Of a stretch of DNA of 37,099 nucleotides, positions 26,925 through 35,483 are shown piece by piece. A program made the translations under genes and the position numbers. The stretch lies in assembly GCA_022360315.1 (NCBI GenBank), contig JAKSDA010000300.1, positions 1-37,099 on the forward strand, written 5' to 3'. This DNA is from Pseudomonadota bacterium. GTDB taxonomy: Bacteria; Myxococcota_A; Polyangia; Haliangiales; Haliangiaceae. Position 1 is the stretch's first letter. Every line of letters starts with the position of its first letter. Under the pieces are notes generated by a model. The model saw nothing but the letters and a program-made list of their open reading frames with translations. It searched no databases and was not told the DNA's origin.

Positions 26925-29003
26925 GTGAGCAGATGCATTGATGACACCACCCTCGTCGAGTTTGTCGAGGGGACTCTGCCGGCTGCTCAGGCGGCCTCCG
27001 TAGAAAAGCATATCGCCGGGTGCGTACTGTGTCGCCGGCGGTTGATTGCTGTGGGTGCATCGCCGTCGCGTATCGCGGAAGCGCCTACAGCGCCCGCCGG
27101 TGTCGGAGCACATCTCACGTTGAAGCCGAAGACCAATGTCGGTCGCTTTGAGATCCGTCATGAGATTGGCCGCGGAGGAATGGGCATCGTATTTGCGGCC
27201 CACGATCCCCAACTGGACCGCAACGTCGCGCTCAAACTTCTGCACAGTGCATCGAGCAGCGCTGAACTGGCCGTCCAGGCCCAGGAGCGATTGCTCGCCG
27301 AGGCCCGGGCCATGGCTCGTCTCGACCATCCCAATATCATCACCGTGCACGAAGCGGGTACGTTTCGCCAGGAGACGTACATCGTGATGGAGCTGGTTTA
27401 TGGCGACACTCTCAACCAGTGGATACGGCGCTGGGATCGCTCCTTTATGGCCATTCTCGAGACGTTTAAGCAGGCTGGAAACGCGCTGGCTCACGCCCAC
27501 GAGCACGGGATCGCGCACGGCGATTTTAAGCCCGAGAATGTCCTGGTCGACGATCGCGGACGGGTTCGGGTGACCGATTTCGGTCTGGCTCGCTGGTTTG
27601 GCGGCGAACGGCTCGATCGTGCCGAGGCGAAGGGCTGGCCCGCTGATGCACGACCGCAACGAGCGCGGCCCATGGTGATGGGAACACCTCGATACATGGC
27701 GCCAGAGCAGTTTCTCGGCCATCCCGCAGACGCGCGGTCCGATCAATTCAGCTTTTGCGTGGCTCTTTACGAGGCACTGTATGGCCGCCATCCCTGCGCG
27801 CACGACACGCCTCTGGCTATTCTCAAGTTGTCCCGCGACCAGGCGCTAGCTCCGCTCTTTGCCGACGCCCAGGGCCAGGACGACATTCCCAGGTGGCTGC
27901 ACGACGCACTCGCCAGGGGGCTTGCCCCACAACCCGAGCATCGATATCGGTCCATGCGCGCACTCTTGCAGGCACTCGCGCCGCCATTGAGACATGGTTC
28001 GCGCACCCGCATCGCTGTGTCCATGACCGCCGCGTTGATCCTCGTGTGCCTGATCGGCTACTTCCTCGGTGCCTGGCAGACCAACTCGACTGCACGAACC
28101 ACGCCTTTGGACCGACAAAGGCCCATTTCCGTTGATGTCACGGAGGACCAGACAGGCCATCCGGATCCGGGCAAAACCACGCCAATGACCGGATCATTTG
28201 AGCCGATGGATGACATCGATCCGGTCGGCCGGGGGTCTCGGCAAGGCATGGCAAGCCGAGTTCCTGCGGAGCCGAGCGGCCGGGTGACCGACGATTCGAT
28301 CAGTCGAGTGTTGCGGGGCATGTTTGTCGGCTCGACAACGGCCAACGGCGCCTCGGACAAGAATACCTCACCGGGCAACGAGGTTGTTTTGCCGCTCTCG
28401 ATACACGAGCAAGGCGACGTGTACAGTACCACTGTCGAGGGCGTCGGTGCGGATCGCGGATTGCTCAGGGAACTGCGTCAGTTGCTCGACGACGAGATCC
28501 AGCGCATCGAGGATCGCCTGGATGTACTGCACAATGCGCGCGAAGCGGTCATCTGGCTCGATGAGGATGAGAGAGATGCCGAGGGCAAAGCTCTCGATGA
28601 AGGCGAGATTCTCGATGAAGGCGAGATTCTCGATGAAGGCGAGATTCTCGATGAAGGCGATGCTCCAGACGATACCGACCCGCCGCGCAGAAATGGACTG
28701 CGGTTATCGGTCGTCTCGCGTGGTGTCGAGCAGCGCTGGCGTGAACTCGAGGTCTGCTTTCGCGAGTGGCGCGAGAGGCAGCCTCGCGGGCGCCGTGCCT
28801 TGACAGTGCAGCTACATATCCGACGAAACGGGCGAGCGACAGTCGACAAACTGCGCGGACTCGGTGACAAGGTGGTCAGAAAATGCGTGACCGGGGCGCT
28901 CGAGGCGATTCGATTTCGCCGCGCCGTTCACTCCACCCTGGTCAGGTTGCGTTTTCATAGCAAGGCACGTGTTTTGCGTATGACCAGGAGGCTGGGGCGT
29001 TGA
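26925..29003 (+). CDS. Ser/Thr protein kinase fused to zinc-finger head and AgmX/TonB-like tail
   Basis: A 692-aa receptor-type kinase from GTG 26925. Residues 1-45 form an anti-sigma-like zinc finger (H29-x3-C33-x2-C36). The kinase domain (75-355) has glycine loop GRGGMG (82-87), Lys104 in VALKLL, DFG (218-220) and APEQ. Its catalytic loop reads A-H198-G-D-F-K-P-E-N, so the usual HRD Arg is Gly (non-RD). A membrane segment (363-384) is followed by ~200 variable residues that include a minisatellite-encoded LDEGEI repeat (~557-580). The last ~100 residues resemble the AgmX/PglI C-terminal, TonB-like domain (ALTVQLHIRRNGRATVDKL, KCVTGALEAIRFRR). Topology puts the tail outside the cytoplasm. 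Related kinases are frequent in Myxococcota; substrates are unknown. Confidence 0.88.
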   Translation: MSRCIDDTTLVEFVEGTLPAAQAASVEKHIAGCVLCRRRLIAVGASPSRIAEAPTAPAGVGAHLTLKPKTNVGRFEIRHEIGRGGMGIVFAAHDPQLDRNVALKLLHSASSSAELAVQAQERLLAEARAMARLDHPNIITVHEAGTFRQETYIVMELVYGDTLNQWIRRWDRSFMAILETFKQAGNALAHAHEHGIAHGDFKPENVLVDDRGRVRVTDFGLARWFGGERLDRAEAKGWPADARPQRARPMVMGTPRYMAPEQFLGHPADARSDQFSFCVALYEALYGRHPCAHDTPLAILKLSRDQALAPLFADAQGQDDIPRWLHDALARGLAPQPEHRYRSMRALLQALAPPLRHGSRTRIAVSMTAALILVCLIGYFLGAWQTNSTARTTPLDRQRPISVDVTEDQTGHPDPGKTTPMTGSFEPMDDIDPVGRGSRQGMASRVPAEPSGRVTDDSISRVLRGMFVGSTTANGASDKNTSPGNEVVLPLSIHEQGDVYSTTVEGVGADRGLLRELRQLLDDEIQRIEDRLDVLHNAREAVIWLDEDERDAEGKALDEGEILDEGEILDEGEILDEGDAPDDTDPPRRNGLRLSVVSRGVEQRWRELEVCFREWRERQPRGRRALTVQLHIRRNGRATVDKLRGLGDKVVRKCVTGALEAIRFRRAVHSTLVRLRFHSKARVLRMTRRLGR
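28593..28660 (+). repeat. 18-bp in-frame minisatellite, 3 perfect copies plus a 14-bp partial
   Basis: CTCGATGAAGGCGAGATT is repeated exactly at 28593, 28611 and 28629; the fourth unit starting at 28647 matches for 14 bp, then diverges. It encodes L-D-E-G-E-I. The identity of copies points to recent expansion by slippage, so copy number probably varies between strains without breaking the frame. Confidence 0.9.
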
Positions 29004-29076
29004 CCGCCTTGTCTCAGGTGTCTCTCGAATCATGTGAGGCTGTATCAACCATCTCGGGTTGTTGAATAATGCGGCT

Positions 29077-30414
29077 TCACCGGGGCTGACCCAGGAGCAG
29101 AATGGGCACGCGAAAATGCGGCGCGACGTCCACATACAGGGTCATTTGCCATGCCTCGCGGTCGAACAGGGCGCGCCCTTTGGCGACCAACGACGGCTTG
29201 ACCGCCAGCGTGAATTGCAGTTGCTGGGTCACTTGACTGCCCGCTGGTACCGACATCGGAGCAATGCTCGTGTGGGCGACTTTTTGGCCCCGATGGGTGA
29301 CCACAACCTCGTTGTCCTCGATGACGACATCGAACGGGGTGGGGTTGTCGATTCGCACATCGGCCCGCATGCCGACCTCGACCTGGTCATCGAGAAGCGA
29401 TCGCAACCTCGGCATGTCGACATCGATGGAGCCGAAGTCGATGTTGTAATTGCATTTCAAGATCTGGCTCTTGTGGTGCACGGCCAGGCCCAGCGAGCCG
29501 TAGGCATAGCCATTGAGGGCGAGCAGGGCAAGGACCGTCAGGGACGCCACAGTGCGGGTTGCCGCACTGGACCGGTGCACCCGGGCAAATACTGCAAAGA
29601 GCTGGGCGCCCAGCCAGGTGCCAGACGCAGCTGCCCATGCGATGCACACGACATTGACCCCAAAGAGCAGAAAGAGCGCGGTGTTCCAGGTCCACGACGG
29701 ATTGATTTGCCACACCAGTTCGACGATCTGGACTGGAGCCGAAAAAAGCGCCCCAAAGGCCAGGGCGGTGAGCGGGCGGCGCAAAAAGGTCTTGAAGATG
29801 CGGGAGTAGTGGCCGCCGTGGCGCTGAAGGAGCGGCGAGATGAAATCTGCCGCAAAGGTAAAGCAGATGAACAGATATCCCAGCGCCACTGCCAGCAGCT
29901 TGTACGCTCGATCGGGGGCAAATCCGATCAGGAAGATGGTCCCCTGCACTGCGATGAAGAGGGCGAAGAGCTTGATTTCCTGCCACGCCTGCATCCGTAG
30001 TGGGAGTTCGCGCATCGGCTCGTCGACGAGTCGGGCACCGACTTCGAATGAGGCGCTCAACCGTTCCTTGACCGGGAACAGGGTGATTGACACGGCGATG
30101 AGCGACGAGGCCACGATCGCGTTGATAATGACCGCGCGGTGCTGCGCCGCAAAGAAGTGCTCGACGAGCGTGCCGGCAGCGAATTGCCACGACTCGGGAA
30201 AGAGGTAGTCGAGAACGAGCCGCTCGATGCGATCTCGGTGGGCCCCAAACAGCCACGCGGTGGCAAAGAGCAACGAGGCGGCAAGGGCGAGATAAACCCA
30301 AAAATAGCCCCAGGAACGTCCCGGCATGCGGATGATCGCAGCCGGGCTGCTCAGGGCCTGAGCGAACGACTCGGTCGCCCCGGGCTCATGTCCTTTGCGA
30401 TGGGTCTCATTCAT
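29077..30414 (-). CDS. polytopic membrane protein with C-terminal WHy/LEA-14-like domain
   Basis: A 445-aa protein. After a ~35-residue soluble N-terminus there are about six membrane segments (e.g. YFWVYLALAASLLFATAWLF, AVIINAIVASSLIAVSITLF, LLAVALGYLFICFTFAADFI, VASLTVLALLALNGYAYGSL). The C-terminal ~120 residues form one beta-sandwich: MRADVRIDNPTPFDVVIEDN and GQKVAHTSIAPMSVPAGSQV are typical of the water-stress/hypersensitive (WHy) LEA_2 domain. This domain is usually a small lipoprotein in bacteria, so its fusion to a polytopic channel-like body is uncommon. It converges with the kinase gene across 73 bp and lies downstream of pyruvate kinase on the same strand, separated by strong hairpins. 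Function unknown. Confidence 0.7.
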   Translation of the reverse strand: MNETHRKGHEPGATESFAQALSSPAAIIRMPGRSWGYFWVYLALAASLLFATAWLFGAHRDRIERLVLDYLFPESWQFAAGTLVEHFFAAQHRAVIINAIVASSLIAVSITLFPVKERLSASFEVGARLVDEPMRELPLRMQAWQEIKLFALFIAVQGTIFLIGFAPDRAYKLLAVALGYLFICFTFAADFISPLLQRHGGHYSRIFKTFLRRPLTALAFGALFSAPVQIVELVWQINPSWTWNTALFLLFGVNVVCIAWAAASGTWLGAQLFAVFARVHRSSAATRTVASLTVLALLALNGYAYGSLGLAVHHKSQILKCNYNIDFGSIDVDMPRLRSLLDDQVEVGMRADVRIDNPTPFDVVIEDNEVVVTHRGQKVAHTSIAPMSVPAGSQVTQQLQFTLAVKPSLVAKGRALFDREAWQMTLYVDVAPHFRVPILLLGQPR

Positions 30415-30435
30415 CGGTAGTTGTACGAGAAGATA

Positions 30436-30492
30436 AACAGAAACGCATCAACACAAACACCTTCCCTGTGGATCAAATAAGGCGTTTCTGTT
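30436..30492. promoter_or_regulatory. 11-bp perfect inverted repeat upstream of the WHy-domain gene
   Basis: AACAGAAACGC (30436-30446) and GCGTTTCTGTT (30482-30492) are perfect inverse complements 35 bp apart, in the gap between pyk and the WHy-domain gene. They could form an operator pair or a large hairpin in the leader of the WHy-domain transcript. Confidence 0.4.
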
Positions 30493-30497
30493 GCGAG

Positions 30498-30516
30498 GCC
30501 CCGGCCGAGCCGGGGC
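30498..30516 (-). terminator. strong GC hairpin downstream of pyk
   Basis: GCCCCGGC-CGA-GCCGGGGC is a perfect 8-bp stem with a 3-nt loop, 24 bp after the pyk stop. No T-run follows on the - strand, so it is either a terminator of the GC-rich U-less type or a 3'-end stabiliser. Confidence 0.5.
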
Positions 30517-30539
30517 GTAGGTGTAACCGTATGCAGAGA

Positions 30540-31952
<1,413 letters not shown>

Positions 31953-32150
31953 GGCGCGGAGTGTACTGCACAAGCCGCGAGCTTGGGGGTGGCGACCTCC
32001 GCTTGGGAGGCGGCGATGAGAGCTCGGCGGTGGCGACGCCAGTCGGGTGTCGTCGCGCAGCGGTGCGACACAATCGGGCCTGCCGCGGCCGCGGCATGTG
32101 CGACCAGGTCGGAAAACAACACCGACTCGTTCGCTCGCCGAAAAGGCGAA

Positions 32151-32183
32151 GAGCCACTCCCTTCCCGTTTTGGGTAGTGGCTC
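32151..32183 (-). terminator. hairpin between csp and pyk
   Basis: GAGCCACT-CCC (32151-32161) pairs with GGGT-AGTGGCTC (32172-32183) with a single bulge and a ~10-nt loop. It lies downstream of csp on the - strand. There is no strong T-run, so it may be a terminator or a leader element for pyk. Confidence 0.4.
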
Positions 32184-32200
32184 GTCCCGGCAAGCTGTGT

Positions 32201-32240
32201 GCGACTGCTACCAGGTGCCCCCGTCGCGGGCAGCAGTCGC
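32201..32240 (-). terminator. stem-loop 46 bp downstream of csp
   Basis: GCGACTGCT (32201-32209) is the exact inverse complement of AGCAGTCGC (32232-32240), and TGCCC...GGGCA lies within. As the first structure after the csp stop it is the likeliest csp 3'-end hairpin, although no U-tract follows. Confidence 0.45.
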
Positions 32241-32285
32241 TCGATTATGATACAGGCATACCTCTGCGCATTGTCATGGAGGTTC

Positions 32286-32507
32286 TCAGTGGTGCTGCAT
32301 CATGTGCTCGAGCTTGTGCACATTCGAGGCATAGAGCCCCTTGGGTCCCTCGTGCTCGATATACTCGACTACTTGCCCCTGATTCAACGTCCGGAAGCCG
32401 TCGCCTTCAATCGATGAATAATGCACGAACACATCCTTCCCATCGTCGCGCAGAATGAAGCCATAACCCTTCGCGTCGTTGAACCATTTGACTGTGCCAT
32501 TTGCCAT
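32286..32507 (-). CDS. cold-shock domain protein
   Basis: A 73-aa single CSD protein, the usual size. It binds single-stranded RNA or DNA and acts as an RNA chaperone. RNP1 is KGYGFI (13-18) and RNP2 is VFVHY (26-30), after the typical MANGTVKWFNDAKGYGFI opening. ATG 32507 is chosen on homology, with AGGAG about ten bases upstream. The His/Met-rich C-terminus (HKLEHMMQHH) is slightly unusual and might bind metal, but that is speculation. It has an AT-richer leader of ~100 nt, as many csp genes do. Which csp paralogue it is cannot be told. Confidence 0.95.
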   Translation of the reverse strand: MANGTVKWFNDAKGYGFILRDDGKDVFVHYSSIEGDGFRTLNQGQVVEYIEHEGPKGLYASNVHKLEHMMQHH

Positions 32508-32608
32508 CGTTTGCAGTCTCCTGATTGTCCACAGTCCTTTGCGAAAGCGGTCTTTAGATTTTGAACCACGACACCTGGTCACCGTAAATGATGATTTGAC
32601 AGCATCCG

Positions 32609-32626
32609 AAAAAAACCGACTTTCGG
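32609..32626 (-). terminator. rho-independent terminator of the SpoIID-domain gene
   Basis: On the - strand CCGA-AAG-TCGG is followed directly by seven T residues, 11 bp after the stop codon of the SpoIID-domain gene. The stem is short but could be lengthened by imperfect flanking pairs (GCACCCGA with TCGGATGC). It is the only hairpin in this window with a clear T-run. Confidence 0.6.
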
Positions 32627-32636
32627 GTGCAAAATT

Positions 32637-34304
32637 TCAATAGAGGCGACGGATACGACTGCCTGGGTAGTAGTGGTTCAGAATTTCACGATGGGATCGC
32701 TGATGCTCTGCCATACCGATTGCACCGATCTGGCACATACCGACACCATGGCCGAATCCTCCCCCATGAAACTCGAAAGCAACTGGCAAAGCTTCTGTTC
32801 CGACCTTTTCGATGACAAACATGGAAGAGCGCAGCCCGCCCAGGAGGCGGCGAATATGCAGATCGCCCGAGGCGATTGCGGTGCCCTTGGTACCACGGAT
32901 ACGCAGCCTGCGAATTCGTCCGGACACGCCACGTTTCAGGGGTTCTATCGCCCGGACGGTCCCGATGTGGGGATAGTGCTTGGCTATATGTTGGCCGAGT
33001 TCGGCCAGACTGATTCGTTTGTGCCAGCGGAAACGTCCTTTGCCATAACGCGTCAATCCGCAATAACTACTTTGCGGTGACAGACTTAGAAATTCGGTAA
33101 TGTTGCTTTCGTCGATTCCGTCGGTGAGCCAGCTGGCCGCCCGGCTATTTTTGGGCATATCCAGACGTCCTCGCAGTGAGGGGTCGGGCGCTCCCCCCCA
33201 TATATTCTCGTTGTGTTCGCCGTGTCCGCCGCACGACGCGCTGTAGCGGGCGTCGACCAGTCCGCCTCCTTCGCGGAGAAGCACCGAGCCCCGGGTTTGT
33301 TCCACTGCGCGAGTTGTTCGCGGGTGTTCTCGACCGGCGCCCGAGTAGACCTGACAGTGCTGATTTGAGCATAGAAGGTAGGGGTCGGTCAGGTGACGGG
33401 TACCGATTTTTTGCAGGAGCTCGGTACGGGCTGCGATCGCCTGTGCAGCCAGTGCTGCCTCGGGTGCGTCGGGATACATTTCTGCTGGAACCAGGCCGGC
33501 CAATAATCTGTCTGCCGGGACTGCATTGACAGCGACCAATTTTCCATCGCGCCCGACGGTTACGTAGACACTGCCGAAGTAGCGGCGGGTTTCGCGACTG
33601 GTGTCGAGCTGGGATCCGCCGCCGCCGACCAGGACGTCCTGGACTGCGATGGTTCCTTTGGCGTCGCGTGGTGCAAACCAGATCACCGACGGGTTGCGGA
33701 CCACGGTGGTTCCGCTTCGGGCCACAATGGTGCCCCGGGGACGGCGGTGGAGTTCGCGATGGACCCGGGTGGCCACGTTGTATTTGCGCGCGATCTCTCG
33801 GGCTCGTTGAGCGCCGTGTGGTGCCTCGACCGGAGCGATTGCGACGAGCACTTCACGGGTATCGATGACTTCGCCATCCACGCCGAAAACTGTACCGATC
33901 TCGAACTGCACGGGCTCGTGGCCACGCCTGCGCCAGGTTGCCGTGGCGTGGGCCAGGCCGCGGTCATCGTCGGGCTGCAGGGTTGCAACCACCGACCATT
34001 CTCGCACTGAACCGGTGGTTGGTTTCTCGATTCGCACGGTCCAGTGTCGTCCGCTGATGATCTCGCTTCCACCGTCGCCATCTGGACGGACCACTACACC
34101 GCGTGGTGACGAGAGCTCGACTTGCGATTGTCCGCTCATGAGTTCTATGGTGAGCAACGGGATGCCCTGATCGGTGAATGTGAAGCGGTTGCTGTGGAGT
34201 ATTCGCAGCTTGTCGCCGGTCGAGGTTTCGTCGGCCAGGGCTGTGAGCCATAGAGCACTGACAGCCACGAGCAGGCTCGTTGTGAGTACATAGAAGCGGC
34301 CCAT
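32637..34304 (-). CDS. exported SpoIID/LytB-domain protein (peptidoglycan lytic enzyme family)
   Basis: A 555-aa protein with a signal peptide (1-24, ...LWLTALADE). Residues ~30-240 are a beta-rich N-terminal region of unknown role. Residues ~245-555 are a SpoIID domain: PAEMYPDAPEAALAAQAIAA with the key Glu275, then SNQHCQVYSG, YSASCGGHGEHNENIWGG, and the C-terminal GGGFGHGVGMCQIGAIGMA and HYYPGS. SpoIID of Bacillus is a lytic transglycosylase acting on denuded glycan strands; homologues in non-sporulating Gram-negatives are less studied. Two or more conserved Cys may form a disulfide. The gene is single, with its own terminator downstream. The 230-bp gap 34305-34534 contains nothing recognised. 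Confidence 0.88.
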   Translation of the reverse strand: MGRFYVLTTSLLVAVSALWLTALADETSTGDKLRILHSNRFTFTDQGIPLLTIELMSGQSQVELSSPRGVVVRPDGDGGSEIISGRHWTVRIEKPTTGSVREWSVVATLQPDDDRGLAHATATWRRRGHEPVQFEIGTVFGVDGEVIDTREVLVAIAPVEAPHGAQRAREIARKYNVATRVHRELHRRPRGTIVARSGTTVVRNPSVIWFAPRDAKGTIAVQDVLVGGGGSQLDTSRETRRYFGSVYVTVGRDGKLVAVNAVPADRLLAGLVPAEMYPDAPEAALAAQAIAARTELLQKIGTRHLTDPYLLCSNQHCQVYSGAGREHPRTTRAVEQTRGSVLLREGGGLVDARYSASCGGHGEHNENIWGGAPDPSLRGRLDMPKNSRAASWLTDGIDESNITEFLSLSPQSSYCGLTRYGKGRFRWHKRISLAELGQHIAKHYPHIGTVRAIEPLKRGVSGRIRRLRIRGTKGTAIASGDLHIRRLLGGLRSSMFVIEKVGTEALPVAFEFHGGGFGHGVGMCQIGAIGMAEHQRSHREILNHYYPGSRIRRLY

Positions 34305-34534
34305 GACGCCAGACTACAGCTCCGCTCCAAGGCGAGCAAAAAACTGGCTGAGATTGCGAACGTTACAGGATCACGTTCGGACAGGATGCGAGGTGACTGT
34401 GGGCGGCCCGAGAGCTTTGCGTTCGGGCGATCAGTTTCGGGCCAAGTCCCCGGCTGCCGGAGTCCCGGCCGGCGCGGCTGTTGGGCTGGCGACAGGAGCG
34501 GCCCGGTTTGATCTGCGGCGAATGGGTTTTTGTT

Positions 34535-35248
34535 TCACGTGTGGGGGGCGGTGCCCGGGCCGCTGGCCGGTCTGTCCGGCTTGTCATTGTCGACCGGGGT
34601 GGCACTGGTGTGCTGGAACTCGGGATTGATTGATTGTGCTCGGGGTGTGGTTGCTTTGCGGGTGGCCCGGAGTTCCTTCAGGTCATTGCGAACGATATAG
34701 CGCAGGTTCAGGTAATTGATCGTGAAATGAGCGACGATGGGGCCGCCGAGGTCACCGGTCCACTCGAACATGTAGCCGAAAGCGACACCGAGTATGAATG
34801 CCGAGAGTGTCCAGGGCAAGAATCCCCGATTTGGCCCGATGTGGAGCAGGGCGAAGATGAGTGCCTGTGGCCAGATTCCGAACCACGGCTGCAGTGCACC
34901 GCGAAACAGAAGTTCCTCGCCGATCGAGCTAGCCAGTGCCAGGACCAGAATTTCGCGCGATGTGAGCGGACCGAGCAGGCTGCGGAAGTCCTGGTGCAGG
35001 GCCTGGGCCCAGCGGAAACGCCGGACAGCCATGCGCGAGAGCAGTACCACGACAATTCCGGTGGCCACCCCGATGATCGGGCTCAGCCCGAGCCAGAGTG
35101 CTGTCGAGGTTCCGGCGATGCGATAGATATCCACATCCTCGCGTCCTGCCGAGATCAGCAGTGCGATGATCGCAAGCGCGCCATAGAGGCCGAAGACCAA
35201 CCTCGAACGCGACATTGTTTGCGGTTCGCTATAACTCGACGAATCCAT
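34535..35248 (-). CDS. CPBP-family intramembrane metalloprotease
   Basis: A 237-aa membrane protein from ATG 35248 (a TTG at 35266 in frame is the alternative). About six hydrophobic segments. The CPBP/Abi signature is complete: GEELLFRG (110-117, Glu111, Glu112, Arg116), LLHIGPN (His136) and IVAHFTIN (His174). These Glu and His residues are the metal and catalytic ligands of Rce1-type proteases. Members cleave CAAX-like or other membrane substrates, or act in bacteriocin self-immunity. The last ~50 residues form a Pro/Thr/Asp-rich cytoplasmic tail. No peptide or bacteriocin precursor gene was noticed nearby. It lies divergent from the tRNA gene. Confidence 0.88.
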   Translation of the reverse strand: MDSSSYSEPQTMSRSRLVFGLYGALAIIALLISAGREDVDIYRIAGTSTALWLGLSPIIGVATGIVVVLLSRMAVRRFRWAQALHQDFRSLLGPLTSREILVLALASSIGEELLFRGALQPWFGIWPQALIFALLHIGPNRGFLPWTLSAFILGVAFGYMFEWTGDLGGPIVAHFTINYLNLRYIVRNDLKELRATRKATTPRAQSINPEFQHTSATPVDNDKPDRPASGPGTAPHT

Positions 35249-35325
35249 CCCAGCGCCTGGATACAATGCACCAGTGTAGTGCAGCTGACAACAATAGCCT
35301 ATTCAAATAAAGCGGTTATAGTCGC

Positions 35326-35354
35326 TTGACAGACGAAGAGGCTGAGTCTAAACA
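35326..35354 (+). promoter_or_regulatory. sigma-70-type promoter for tRNA-Leu
   Basis: TTGACA (35326-35331) and TAAACA (35349-35354) are separated by 17 bp, with transcription expected to start near 35361, about 18 bp before the mature tRNA. The -35 is perfect; the -10 matches four of six. Confidence 0.5.
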
Positions 35355-35358
35355 GTTC

Positions 35359-35377
35359 GTCCAGCATGACGCTGGAC
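35359..35377 (+). promoter_or_regulatory. perfect hairpin immediately 5' of the tRNA
   Basis: GTCCAGC-ATGAC-GCTGGAC has a 7-bp perfect stem and 5-nt loop, ending one base before the tRNA. It would form the whole 5' leader of the precursor and may guide processing, or it could be an operator at the transcription start. Confidence 0.5.
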
Positions 35378-35378
35378 T

Positions 35379-35463
<85 letters not shown>

Positions 35464-35483
35464 CTCTACTTTGTTGTAATATT

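Larger units (their letters stand above)
31953..32285. other. pyk upstream region, non-coding, hairpin-rich
   Basis: About 330 bp between csp and pyk, both on the - strand. Open frames here have no recognisable product. It contains the two stem-loops listed separately and should carry the pyk promoter; no clear -35/-10 pair was identified. Confidence 0.4.

Noticed and set aside
34303..34629. 108-codon + frame across the gap between the SpoIID and CPBP genes
   Set aside because: Overlaps the tail of the CPBP gene, lacks a ribosome site and has Arg/Gly/Cys-rich shadow composition.
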